A stretch of DNA of 64,000 nt from GCA-2683825 sp965662355 (GTDB lineage: Bacteria; Planctomycetota; UBA1135; GCA-002686595), in the NCBI GenBank assembly GCA_965662355.1, contig CBFIHP010000023.1:1-64000 (forward strand). The letters run 5' to 3'. The notes beneath the pieces were generated by a model that was not told the DNA's origin, did no database searches, and saw nothing but the letters and a program-made list of their open reading frames with translations. The position numbers and the translations under genes are program-made. Positions within the stretch are counted from its first letter, which is position 1. Every line of letters begins with the position of its first letter. Below are positions 50,596 through 58,768 of the stretch, piece after piece.

Positions 50596-51182
50596 GGCTC
50601 GTCCTCGCCTCTGCGTCTCCGCGACGGCGAGATCTGCTGTCCGCTGCCGGGTTGTCTTTCGAGGTCGACCCTGCGGATGTCGACGAGACGACGACCCAGA
50701 CGGATGCGGTCGCGGTGGCCCTGGAGCTTGCCCGGCGCAAGGCCCGAGCCACGGCTCGGCGCTACGCGGCCGAACCCGGCCTGTTGGTGCTCGGTGCCGA
50801 TACGGTGGTCGCTGTGGAGGTCGAAGGTGAGGATCGTTTGCTTGGCAAGCCCGTGGATCCCGCGGACGCCCGGCGCATGCTCCGCTGGCTTTCCGGGACC
50901 GTCCAGCGCGTCGTCACCGGTATCCATGTCGTGCGCGTGGAGGACGGGGGGTCTTTTGGTGACCACGAGCTGACCCGGGTGCACATGCGCACCATTTTGC
51001 CCGCGGAAATCGAGGCCTACGTTGCCTCCGGGGAATGGCGGGGCAAGGCCGGTGGCTACGCGATTCAGGAAACCGCCGACCGCTTCGTGACCCGCCTGGA
51101 AGGGGGGGGCTTCGAGAACGTCGTCGGTCTTCCGCTGGAGCGGACCCTGAATCTACTGCGTTCCGCCGCGGCCGACCGGTAA
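50592..51182 (+). CDS. maf: Maf-family nucleoside triphosphate pyrophosphatase
   Basis: A 196-residue house-cleaning enzyme that hydrolyses non-canonical or canonical NTPs (dTTP/UTP types in relatives). The N-terminal LVLASASPRRRDLLSAAG is the Maf signature; LVLGADTVVAVEVEG, GKPVDPADARRMLRWLSGT and AGGYAIQETADRFV follow in family order. The D-T of GADTVV and the Q-E stretch place it near the YhdE subgroup. Start GTG 50592 overlaps the upstream stop. It ends 186 bp before rpmE. Confidence 0.93.
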   Translation: MRLVLASASPRRRDLLSAAGLSFEVDPADVDETTTQTDAVAVALELARRKARATARRYAAEPGLLVLGADTVVAVEVEGEDRLLGKPVDPADARRMLRWLSGTVQRVVTGIHVVRVEDGGSFGDHELTRVHMRTILPAEIEAYVASGEWRGKAGGYAIQETADRFVTRLEGGGFENVVGLPLERTLNLLRSAAADR

Positions 51183-51368
51183 GCGAGAGCTCCGGGGAAG
51201 GCCGAGCCGAAGGCCCGGAGGCAGGGCGGATCTGCGCTGGATCCGAGACGGCGGTTGTGGCCCTTGGAGTCCGGCGTTAGTCTTTTCCGCCCTTCTCTCC
51301 GGAGGAGGGCCCCTCCAGGACAACGGTGACACGACCACCGACAACCAATTGGCCAGGGACCGAGACGT

Positions 51369-51584
51369 ATGAAAGAGGGCATTCACCCCAAGTATTTCGA
51401 GTGTGCTGTGACCTGCGGTTGCGGCAACACCTTCCAGACCCGGGCAACCGTCAAAGAGCTCAAGATCGAGGTCTGCAGCGTGTGCCACCCGTTCTATACG
51501 GGCAAACAACGCTTCGTCGACTCAGCAGGTCGCGTCGACAAGTTCCTCAAGAAGTACGCCAAGTCCGGCGAAGCCAAGAGCTGA
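51369..51584 (+). CDS. rpmE: 50S ribosomal protein L31
   Basis: A 71-residue large-subunit protein of the zinc-binding (C+) type. Cysteines are in FECAVTCGCGNTF and EVCSVCHPFYTG. The start MKEGIHPKYFE is classic and GKQRFVDSAGRVDKFLKKY is the conserved end. Its TGA stop is followed at once, in the same frame, by the TTG start of prfA, so the two are likely translationally coupled. The order rpmE-prfA is seen in many bacteria. Confidence 0.97.
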   Translation: MKEGIHPKYFECAVTCGCGNTFQTRATVKELKIEVCSVCHPFYTGKQRFVDSAGRVDKFLKKYAKSGEAKS

Positions 51585-52667
51585 TTGGATTTCGCACCCC
51601 AGATCGTTTCGAAGCTGCGTGAGAAGGCTCTGCGCTACGCGGAGCTGACGACCCAGCTTTCCGATCCCGACATCGCCGGCGATCACCAGCGTTACTCGGA
51701 ACTTCTGCGCGAACAGGGGCTGCTCGAAGGGCCGAAGCGTCTCGCGGGGCGCATGGACGAGTTGATCGAGCGGCGTGAACAGGCCCGTGACATCGTCGCG
51801 GAGACCGGAGCGGATGCGGACATGCTCGAACTCGCACGGGACGAGCTGGCCTCGCTCGACGAGCTCGAAACCACCCTCGATCGAGAGATCAAGACCGCCC
51901 TGGTGTCGGACCCCGAATGGAACCGGGGCAAGATCATCGTCGAGATCCGGGCCGGAGCCGGTGGGGACGAGGCGACGCTCTTCACCGGGGATCTCTATCG
52001 CATGTACCAGCGCTTCTGCGAGGAACGCAAGTACAAGGTCGAGCTGATGTCCGGCAAGACCTCCGAGGTGGGGGGCTTCAAGGAGGTCGTCCTGGGCATC
52101 CGCGGGGAGGGCGTCTACCGCTGGTTCCGCTTCGAGTCCGGTGGCCATCGAGTCCAGCGGGTTCCCACAACGGAGAGCCAGGGGCGAATCCACACCTCCG
52201 CCGCCACGGTGGCCGTGCTACCCGAGGCCGAGGAAGTGGATCTCGAGATCAAGCAGGAGGATCTGCGCATCGACACCATGCGCGCGAGCGGCGCCGGTGG
52301 CCAGCACGTCAACAAGACCGAATCCGCGGTGCGTATCGTCCACTTGCCGACCGACACGATGGTCGTGTGCATGGACGAGAAATCGCAGCACAAAAACCGC
52401 GCCCAGGCCATGCGCATCCTGCGTACGCGGCTCCTCGAGGCCGAACGCTTGCGGCTTCACAACGAGCGCGCGGAGGCTCGCAAGAGCCAGGTCGGCAGCG
52501 GCGATCGGTCCGATCGAGTGCGCACCTACAACTTCCCCCAAAACCGCTGCAGCGACCACCGCCTGGGGCAGAACTTCTCCCTCGAGCAGGTCATGACCGG
52601 CCGTCTGCAGACGCTCCTTCAAGCTCTGCACGAGAAGGACATCGAGCTTCGTATCGAGGATATCTAG
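51585..52667 (+). CDS. prfA: peptide chain release factor 1
   Basis: A 360-residue factor that ends translation at UAA and UAG. The GGQ loop that triggers peptide release is in ASGAGGQHVNKTESAVRI. The codon-reading region has HRVQRVPTTESQGRIHTS, with PTT where RF1 usually has PAT. The N-terminal coiled coil and the end FSLEQVMTGRLQTLL complete the family. The start is TTG 51585, directly after the rpmE stop; there is no later ATG that keeps the N-terminal helix. The modifying enzyme gene prmC lies one gene downstream. Confidence 0.95.
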   Translation: MDFAPQIVSKLREKALRYAELTTQLSDPDIAGDHQRYSELLREQGLLEGPKRLAGRMDELIERREQARDIVAETGADADMLELARDELASLDELETTLDREIKTALVSDPEWNRGKIIVEIRAGAGGDEATLFTGDLYRMYQRFCEERKYKVELMSGKTSEVGGFKEVVLGIRGEGVYRWFRFESGGHRVQRVPTTESQGRIHTSAATVAVLPEAEEVDLEIKQEDLRIDTMRASGAGGQHVNKTESAVRIVHLPTDTMVVCMDEKSQHKNRAQAMRILRTRLLEAERLRLHNERAEARKSQVGSGDRSDRVRTYNFPQNRCSDHRLGQNFSLEQVMTGRLQTLLQALHEKDIELRIEDI

Positions 52668-52844
52668 CAGGACAGACCCATCGGAGCCGATCAAGGTCCA
52701 CCGACCTCAGGGGCCTGCGGGCCATATTTCGCGGGCTGCCGTACGAAACCCGCCAGGGTTCGCGCTCTAGAACCTGACCTTAGGCTTGCGCTGAAGGGCG
52801 GTGGCCTCAAACTGGAAGATAGGACCGTCCGCGCACGAAGAATC

Positions 52845-54005
52845 ATGAGTGAAGAGAAGCAAGAGTTCGACGACCTGGCAGAGCTCCCGGAGCTACAGGA
52901 ATTGCCCGAACTACCCGACCTCCCCGAGGTCGCCGAACTAGCCGAGATCCCCGAGATCGAGGAAATCCCGGGGCCCAAGGCCTCCGCCACCACGGCGACG
53001 GCAGCGGCCAGCCCGAAGCCCGCGTCGACCAGCCAAGAGCCCACGCCGCGCAAGTCCAAGGCCCCCGCAAAGCCCGAGGCCAGATCCCCGGTCGAGCTGC
53101 CGCCGCTCGAACTCGAACCCGAGGAGGTCGAGCCCGAGGTCGTCAAGCCCACGACCGCCAGCGGCTCGGCGACCCTGATCGAGGAATCGCCCGCGCCCGG
53201 CGCGCCAGCTCAACTTGCGGCTCCGCTCGCGGACGGAGCCATTCCCCCGCTGCGCCAGCTGGACAAGGCCCCGACCCACCTGCGCCTGGCCGCGCAGATC
53301 GTCGCCGTGGGCTCGCTGCTGCCTTTCATGGGCCTGGGAGATGGAGGTGCCGATGGCGTTTGGTTCTCCCTCGGAGCCAAGATCATCGTTCTCGGAGCTG
53401 CGTGGCTGTGGTTGCAGCAACACCTGCACGACTTCGGTCCGAAGGCGACCGGCGTGGTCGGCCATCTGGCCAATCTGCGCCTGCTGAAGAAGAAGAAGAA
53501 GGAGGACGGGGAGGACCAGCCCAAGCGTCGCGCTTCGGAGAAGGGGCTCGCCAAACTCGAGCATCCTTTCCCCACGGGACTGCACGCCTTGTCGGTCATC
53601 GTGTTTGGAGCGGGGGTTTTCCTCAGCCTCTCGGACGCGCGCTCGTCCATGTTCGGGCCGCTCGGTACGGCCGAGACTCTCATGTTCGCGTGGGCCGCGG
53701 CTACCTGGGTCCACATCGCGGGCTATGAGCGCTGGTGTGGCTTCAGCCCGTTGTTTCCGCTGATGTTCCTGGGCATGTTCTTCGCCGGCTCGGCGCAAGT
53801 CGTCGGTGCGGTCACCGCCGGGGACGCCATCCCCGGTTTGTGGCGGCTCTTCAGCGGGCTCGGTGGCGGAATCGTCACAGCGGGCGGTGGCCTCGCCGCC
53901 TTTACCATCGTGGAAGCCATGATGGAGGCGAAGAAGGAGGGCGACCGCAAGAAGGCCGAGGCCCTCGAAGCTCGTAAAGCGGCGCGCAAGAGCCGCAAGA
54001 AATAG
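52845..54005 (+). CDS. polytopic membrane protein with acidic repeat N-terminus
   Basis: A 386-residue protein I cannot place in a family. Residues 1-130 are low-complexity, with Leu/Pro/Glu repeats (LPELQELPELPDLPEV, then IPEIEEIPG) and a Pro/Ala/Lys stretch. From about 145 there are six likely membrane helices (IVAVGSLLPFMGL; IIVLGAAWLWL; ALSVIVFGAGVFLSL; AETLMFAWAAATWVHIAG; PLMFLGMFFAGSAQVVGA; GGGIVTAGGGLAAFTIV), with a Lys-rich loop between the second and third. The tail is Lys/Ala/Glu-rich. It sits between prfA and prmC, which normally adjoin. No catalytic signature. Confidence 0.7.
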   Translation: MSEEKQEFDDLAELPELQELPELPDLPEVAELAEIPEIEEIPGPKASATTATAAASPKPASTSQEPTPRKSKAPAKPEARSPVELPPLELEPEEVEPEVVKPTTASGSATLIEESPAPGAPAQLAAPLADGAIPPLRQLDKAPTHLRLAAQIVAVGSLLPFMGLGDGGADGVWFSLGAKIIVLGAAWLWLQQHLHDFGPKATGVVGHLANLRLLKKKKKEDGEDQPKRRASEKGLAKLEHPFPTGLHALSVIVFGAGVFLSLSDARSSMFGPLGTAETLMFAWAAATWVHIAGYERWCGFSPLFPLMFLGMFFAGSAQVVGAVTAGDAIPGLWRLFSGLGGGIVTAGGGLAAFTIVEAMMEAKKEGDRKKAEALEARKAARKSRKK

Positions 54006-54057
54006 CGAGGGCGGAATCACCGCGAGCCAGACAAGTACCGGTGCAGCCCCGCGTAAG

Positions 54058-54894
54058 GTGCGCGACATGCTCGCGCTCGGTCGTGACTTCCTGACCCGCA
54101 AGGGGCGAGAGGCGGCTCGGCTCGAGTCGGAGCTCCTCTGCGCCCACGCCCTGGGGCTGAGTCGACTCGAGCTCTTCATGTCCATCGAGCGGCCGGTCGA
54201 GCCCTCCGAGGTCGACTCGGCACGTGCGCTCCTCGTACGTTGCGGCAAAGGCGAGCCCACGGCGTACATCACGGGCAAGAAGGAGTTCTACGGTCGCGAG
54301 TTCAGCGTCGCACCCGGGGTGCTCATCCCGCGCCCCGAAACGGAGCTACTGGTCGATCTCGCCCGCGAGCGCCTGGCGGATCGGGACGCCCCGCTCGTGA
54401 GCGAGTTCGGCGTCGGCTCGGGCTGCATCGCGATCACCCTGGCCCTCGAACACCCCGGAGCGCGTGTTCGCGCGAGCGATATTTCGTCCTCAGCACTCGC
54501 GATCGCGCGGAACAACGCCGAGCTGCTCGGAGCGGGACTGGAGCTGATCGAAGCCGATGGTATCGAGGCCCTGACCCGGGAACCTGCCCATCTGTTCTGT
54601 TCGAATCCGCCCTACATCGACCCCGTCCAACCCACGGGGTTGGAGGATTCGGTGCGTGCCTTCGAGCCGCCGGAAGCACTGTTCGCTCCCGAGGGGCATC
54701 CCGAGCATTGGGTGCGGCTCTTCATCGAACAACGCGAGCATCTCGTTCGAGCGGGGGGAGTCTTGCTGGTCGAGATCGGTTTCGAGCAAGCGCCACGGGT
54801 CCGCCGCCTCCTGGACCACGCCCAGGTCGAGGGCCGCATCCACGCCGACGTCGAAGGGATCGAGCGGGTCCTCGAGGTTCGAGTCCCGGGTTAG
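54058..54894 (+). CDS. prmC: release factor glutamine methyltransferase
   Basis: A 278-residue SAM-dependent enzyme that methylates the Gln of the GGQ motif in RF1 and RF2. The SAM-binding loop is SEFGVGSGCIAITLAL; the active-site motif is FCSNPPYIDPVQP; FSVAPGVLIPRPETELLVDL is the conserved N-terminal edge, and LVEIGFEQAPRV closes the fold. Start GTG 54058 has TAAGG just before it; ATG 54067 is an alternative. The gene ends with a 4-bp overlap onto the convergent PilZ gene. Being one gene from prfA fits its role. Confidence 0.94.
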   Translation: MRDMLALGRDFLTRKGREAARLESELLCAHALGLSRLELFMSIERPVEPSEVDSARALLVRCGKGEPTAYITGKKEFYGREFSVAPGVLIPRPETELLVDLARERLADRDAPLVSEFGVGSGCIAITLALEHPGARVRASDISSSALAIARNNAELLGAGLELIEADGIEALTREPAHLFCSNPPYIDPVQPTGLEDSVRAFEPPEALFAPEGHPEHWVRLFIEQREHLVRAGGVLLVEIGFEQAPRVRRLLDHAQVEGRIHADVEGIERVLEVRVPG

Positions 54895-55265
54895 CGGGTC
54901 GAGCCGACTTCCCGGGCCACGTAGGCGCTGAGTCGCTCGCGGTTCGTCTCGGTGATGTCGTTCATGAAGACCGCGATCTCGTAGTGGTCCACGCGCGGGG
55001 AGAGCGCTTGGCAGCGCACGACGACCCCTCCGCCCTCGATGGGAACGGGCTTGCCGTGCCCGTCCCGGGGCGGGAGCTCGATCTTCATCTGCAGCAGGGT
55101 CATCTCGGGAATCCGGCGATCGAGGAAGAAGGAGACTCCGGCCTTGCTGACGTCTCGTAGGCGGGCCTCGAAGGTTCCGTCCTCGAGCTGGATCTCGATG
55201 GGCCAATCACAGGCGGCCCGGGGGTGCTGTCGACGTTCGGTGTGGTTCGGGGTGGGTGTTTCCAT
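54891..55265 (-). CDS. PilZ-domain protein
   Basis: A 124-residue single-domain protein expected to bind cyclic di-GMP. It has the two PilZ motifs: RRQHPRAACDWPIEI (RxxxR) and DVSKAGVSFFL (D/NxSxxG). A short strand-rich remainder ends in FMNDITETNRERLSAYV. It stands alone, so its partner is not shown by context. It converges on prmC, and the ssb gene is divergent 216 bp away. Confidence 0.88.
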   Translation of the reverse strand: METPTPNHTERRQHPRAACDWPIEIQLEDGTFEARLRDVSKAGVSFFLDRRIPEMTLLQMKIELPPRDGHGKPVPIEGGGVVVRCQALSPRVDHYEIAVFMNDITETNRERLSAYVAREVGSTR

Positions 55266-55481
55266 GGAGTGGATCGAGAGCTCGGGTGGCGGGGCCGGGG
55301 GGCAGGCGATGGAGACTCCGGAATCCTAATGGTGGGGATGTCAGTTGCAACGGAAACGAAAAGAGCTCCGACTGGCCGTGAAAATCTCCTCGCGGCGTGA
55401 ATCCGGCGGTCCCGGGGCTAAACTCCCTGCTTCGAGGGCTCACGCCTGCAACCCTTACACCACCCCGAAAGTCTCAGCACC

Positions 55482-55952
55482 ATGGCCAGTTTCAACAAAG
55501 TCATCCTGATGGGCAATCTGACCCGGGATCCCGAGACGCGTGTCACCCAGAGCGGAACGGCGATCGTGAAGTTCGGTCTTGCCGTCAACCGCCGTATCCA
55601 GGATGCGGATGGCAACTGGAAGGAAGAGCCGACTTTCGTCGACATCACCATGTTCGGAAAGCGGGGCGAGGCCTTCGCCCGCTTCCACACCAAGGGCAAG
55701 CAGGCCTTCATCGAGGGCTCCCTGCGCTTCGATCAGTGGGACGATCGCGAGACGGGAGCCAAGCGCAGCAAGCTCTACGTCGTCGGTGACAACTGGGAGT
55801 TCGTGGGCGGCGGCCAGGGTGGCGGCGGCGGCGGTGGTGGAGGCTATCAGAGCCAGGGAGCCGCCAGTGGCGGTGCCAGCGCTGGCGGCGGTGGCGGCGG
55901 TGGTGGCGGTGGGTACGAGCCCGCCGTCGAGATCGACGACACGCCCTTCTAG
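55482..55952 (+). CDS. ssb: single-stranded DNA-binding protein
   Basis: A 156-residue SSB. The OB-fold region has SFNKVILMGNLTRDPETRVT, VKFGLAVNRRI and VDITMFGKRGEAFARF. A long Gly-rich linker (about 108-148) leads to the acidic tip VEIDDTPF, which recruits partner proteins in the family. ATG 55482. It acts in replication, repair and recombination as a homotetramer. No primosomal gene such as priB or rpsR follows. Confidence 0.95.
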   Translation: MASFNKVILMGNLTRDPETRVTQSGTAIVKFGLAVNRRIQDADGNWKEEPTFVDITMFGKRGEAFARFHTKGKQAFIEGSLRFDQWDDRETGAKRSKLYVVGDNWEFVGGGQGGGGGGGGGYQSQGAASGGASAGGGGGGGGGGYEPAVEIDDTPF

Positions 55953-56168
55953 TCCGGGGCTCCGCACGGAGAACCCTTTGCGGCTCGGGCCAAGGACCCG
56001 CTATCGAATCGCTTCGAGTCCTTCGCGCGAATCCAGGCAGTCCCTGGAGCGAGCCCGGGATTCCTATGAGCGGTTCTCGATCCGCTCCCGGGAGTTGCTC
56101 GAAAAGCTGGAGCGCTGGTTGGGCCAACAGTCGAAAAAGAGCGCCTGAGGCCTTAGCTTGGCGCGCGC

Positions 56169-56894
56169 ATGCGCCTCTCCATTCGACTCTTCGCGGGACT
56201 CCGCGAACGTGCCGGGACGGAACTCGTCCAGCTCGAGGACCTTCCCGAGTCGCTCGACATCGCGGGGTTGAAGCGGGTTCTGATCGAGCGTTACCCCGGG
56301 TGGGGCAATCTCGAGCAGGTGCGCGGCGTGCTAGACGATCGCTACGTGCCGGACACGACGGTGCTCGAGGAGGAGCAGGAGGTGGCCCTGCTGCCTCCGG
56401 TATCCGGCGGGGCACCCTCCGCGGACGAGGCGTTGGAGGCCGGAGTCTTCGAGATCTCGGCGGAGCCCTTCTGTCCGCAGGAGGCGTGGGAGCGGGTCGT
56501 GCACGCGAGCTGCGGGGCGATCTGCTGCTTCACGGGGACAACGCGCGAACGCAATCGAGAGCAGCTCGTCGTGGGGCTCGACTACGAAGCCTACGGGGCG
56601 CTGGCGCAAACCGAGATGGCGGCCATTTTCGTCGAGTGTCGCGAGCGTTTCGGGCCTCCTTCCGCGGAGCAGGGTGAGGAGCCCGGGGAGCGAAACCTGC
56701 GCATGCTGGTGCTCCACAGAAGCGGCACGGTCGGCGTCGGCGAAGCCTCGGTCATCGTGGCCGTGGCCAGTCCCCATCGCGACGCAGCCTTCCGGGCCGC
56801 TCGCTACCTGATCGACGAATTGAAGGAGCGGGTTCCGCTCTGGAAGAAGGAAATGTACGGCGACGGACATCACTGGATCGGGGAGCGTTCCTAG
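56169..56894 (+). CDS. moaX: MoaD-MoaE fusion, molybdopterin synthase
   Basis: A 241-residue fusion of both molybdopterin-synthase subunits. Residues 1-81 are the ubiquitin-like MoaD: RLFAGLRERAGTELVQL, then EVALLPPVSGG with Gly80-Gly81 at the usual thiocarboxylate site. Residues 95-241 are MoaE: GAICCFTGTTRERNREQ, YEAYGALAQ, HRSGTVGVGEASVIVAVAS and RVPLWKKEMYGDGHHWIG, with the catalytic Lys in the last part. A free C-terminal Gly is needed for sulfur transfer, so cleavage after G81 is implied, as for mycobacterial MoaX; I see no protease near. The symbol follows that precedent. Confidence 0.87.
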   Translation: MRLSIRLFAGLRERAGTELVQLEDLPESLDIAGLKRVLIERYPGWGNLEQVRGVLDDRYVPDTTVLEEEQEVALLPPVSGGAPSADEALEAGVFEISAEPFCPQEAWERVVHASCGAICCFTGTTRERNREQLVVGLDYEAYGALAQTEMAAIFVECRERFGPPSAEQGEEPGERNLRMLVLHRSGTVGVGEASVIVAVASPHRDAAFRAARYLIDELKERVPLWKKEMYGDGHHWIGERS

Positions 56895-56986
56895 GTCCGG
56901 TCGAGGACGGCCGAGGGCCCGTCCAGGAAGAGAGCGACGATCGCCGTTTTTTTGCCGGGGGACGCGCCCCGCGGGGCCGATGGGCA

Positions 56987-57015
56987 TTGGTTTTCGTGGG
57001 ACGTGTCGGTAACTT
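56987..57015 (+). promoter_or_regulatory. candidate promoter of the ETF-QO gene
   Basis: TTGGTT (56987-56992) and TAACTT (57010-57015) with a 17-bp spacer, about 53 bp before the start codon. Confidence 0.4.
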
Positions 57016-57067
57016 ACGCGCGCTCCCCATTATCCAATGACCGGTCCAATCACCGGAATCACTTCCC

Positions 57068-58768
57068 ATGGGCGATCGAGCGGGTGTCAGTTTGAATGTG
57101 GACGGCGTCGAGCGCGATGAGCTCGAGACCGACGTGCTGATCGTTGGGGCCGGTCCCGCGGCGCTCGCTTGCGCGATCCATCTGAAGCGCACTTTGGTCG
57201 AGCAGGGGCAGGGAGAGACGAGCGTGCTCGTGTTGGAGAAGGCCGAGGACATCGGCTACCACATCCTCTCGGGCGCCGTGATGGATCCGCGGGCGATCAA
57301 GGAGCTGTACCCCGACTGGCTCGAGCAGGGATTTCCCATCGAGAGCGAGGTCAAGTTCGACTGCGTCGACTACCTTCGCAAGGGGGGTGGAAAGGTGCGT
57401 CTGAAAGGACCCTTCGTTCCGCCCCCGTTGAAAAACCACGGCAACTACATCATCAGTTTGTACCGGGCCGTTCGCTGGCTGAAGGACAAGGCCGAGGAGC
57501 TCGACGTCGACGTCTATCCGGGCTTCGCGGCCTCCAAGGTTCTCTACGAGGGCGATCGGGTCATCGGTGTGCAGACCCGAGACGCGGGGATCTCGAAGGA
57601 GGGTACGCAGAAGGCCGACTTCGAGGCTGGCATGAACGTCAAGGCGCGCGTCACCGTCTTTGCGGAAGGCACGCGTGGCAACCTGACGAAAGGGCTCGTG
57701 GAGAAGCTCGATCTCGCCAAGGGTAAGAACCACCAGATCTACGAGACCGGGATCAAGGAGATCTGGCGCATCCCAAAAGCGCGCGGCAAGGACATGCTGG
57801 GCAAGGTGATTCACACGCTCGGAGAACCCCTGGGAACCTCGGGCTATGGCGGGGGCTTCATCTACGGTCTGTCCGAGAGCCGTCTGTCGATCGGGTTCGT
57901 GGTCGGACTGGATCACCCCGATGCACGCTTGGATCCTCACGCTCTCTTCTGTGATTGGAAGAACCACCCTGCGCTCAAGGCGCTGCTCGAGGGCGGCGAG
58001 CTGGTGCGCTACGGTGCGAAGACCATTCCCGGCGGCGGCTACTTTGCCATGCCGAAACTCCAGGGCGACGGCTTCTGCATCGTCGGAGACAGTGCGGGTT
58101 TCGTGAACATGTCGCGCTTGAAGGGCGTGCACCTCGCTCTCAAGTCCGGGCTCATGGCGGCCGAGGCCATCGCGGAGGCGATCGTCGCGGACGACACCTC
58201 GGAAGCCGGGCTCGCGGGCTACACGCGGCGTTTCGAGTCCTCCTGGGCCAAGAACGAGCTCTGGGGCGTGCGCAACTTCCGCCAGGCCTTCCAGTCGGGG
58301 TTCTTCGCGGGGGTGATTGACGCTGGAGTGCAGATCTTCACCGGAGGGCGGGGTCTGGTCGCGCGCCGCAAAGCTGCCGCGGATCACGAGACCATGGGTA
58401 CCGCCGCCCAGGCCCGTATGGAGAAGCCCGTGTACGACGACAGCTATTGCGTCGACAAACTGACGGACGTGTACCGATCGGGCACGGTGCACGAAGAGGA
58501 TCAGCCGGCCCACCTGATCGTCACCGATCCGGACATTTGCATCACGCGCTGTACCGAGGAGTACGGCAACCCCTGCCAGCACTTCTGCCCGGCCGCCGTG
58601 TACGAATGGCCCCACGAAGACAACTCGACCGCCCAGTCTGCGGGCGGCGTCGTGATCAACGCCTCGAACTGCGTTCACTGCAAGACGTGCGACGTGGCGG
58701 ATCCTTACCAGATCATCGAATGGGCCGTTCCTGAAGGGGGCGGTGGTCCCAAATACGTCGACATGTGA
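57068..58768 (+). CDS. electron-transfer flavoprotein:ubiquinone oxidoreductase
   Basis: A 566-residue membrane-edge flavoprotein that passes electrons from ETF to quinone, linking fatty-acid and amino-acid oxidation to respiration. The FAD loop is DVLIVGAGPAALACAIHLK. The segment EDIGYHILSGAVMDPRAI, then GYGGGFIYGLSESRLSIGFV and GDSAGFVNMSRLKGVHLALK, is diagnostic. The C-terminus has a ferredoxin-like 4Fe-4S domain (CITRCTEEYGNPCQHFCP and INASNCVHCKTCDVADP). The etf genes themselves are not in the window. pepA follows with overlapping stop/start bases. Confidence 0.94.
   Translation: MGDRAGVSLNVDGVERDELETDVLIVGAGPAALACAIHLKRTLVEQGQGETSVLVLEKAEDIGYHILSGAVMDPRAIKELYPDWLEQGFPIESEVKFDCVDYLRKGGGKVRLKGPFVPPPLKNHGNYIISLYRAVRWLKDKAEELDVDVYPGFAASKVLYEGDRVIGVQTRDAGISKEGTQKADFEAGMNVKARVTVFAEGTRGNLTKGLVEKLDLAKGKNHQIYETGIKEIWRIPKARGKDMLGKVIHTLGEPLGTSGYGGGFIYGLSESRLSIGFVVGLDHPDARLDPHALFCDWKNHPALKALLEGGELVRYGAKTIPGGGYFAMPKLQGDGFCIVGDSAGFVNMSRLKGVHLALKSGLMAAEAIAEAIVADDTSEAGLAGYTRRFESSWAKNELWGVRNFRQAFQSGFFAGVIDAGVQIFTGGRGLVARRKAAADHETMGTAAQARMEKPVYDDSYCVDKLTDVYRSGTVHEEDQPAHLIVTDPDICITRCTEEYGNPCQHFCPAAVYEWPHEDNSTAQSAGGVVINASNCVHCKTCDVADPYQIIEWAVPEGGGGPKYVDM

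Noticed and set aside
54876..54899. tRNA-like T-loop (GGTTCGAGTCCC)
   Set aside because: The flanking bases do not pair into a T-stem and it codes for the end of prmC.
55978..56148. Possible 56-residue helical ORF between ssb and the moaD-moaE fusion, starting at TTG
   Set aside because: No Shine-Dalgarno, rare start codon and no recognisable family; the helix-rich end (SRELLEKLERWLGQQSKKSA) could be real, but support is too thin.
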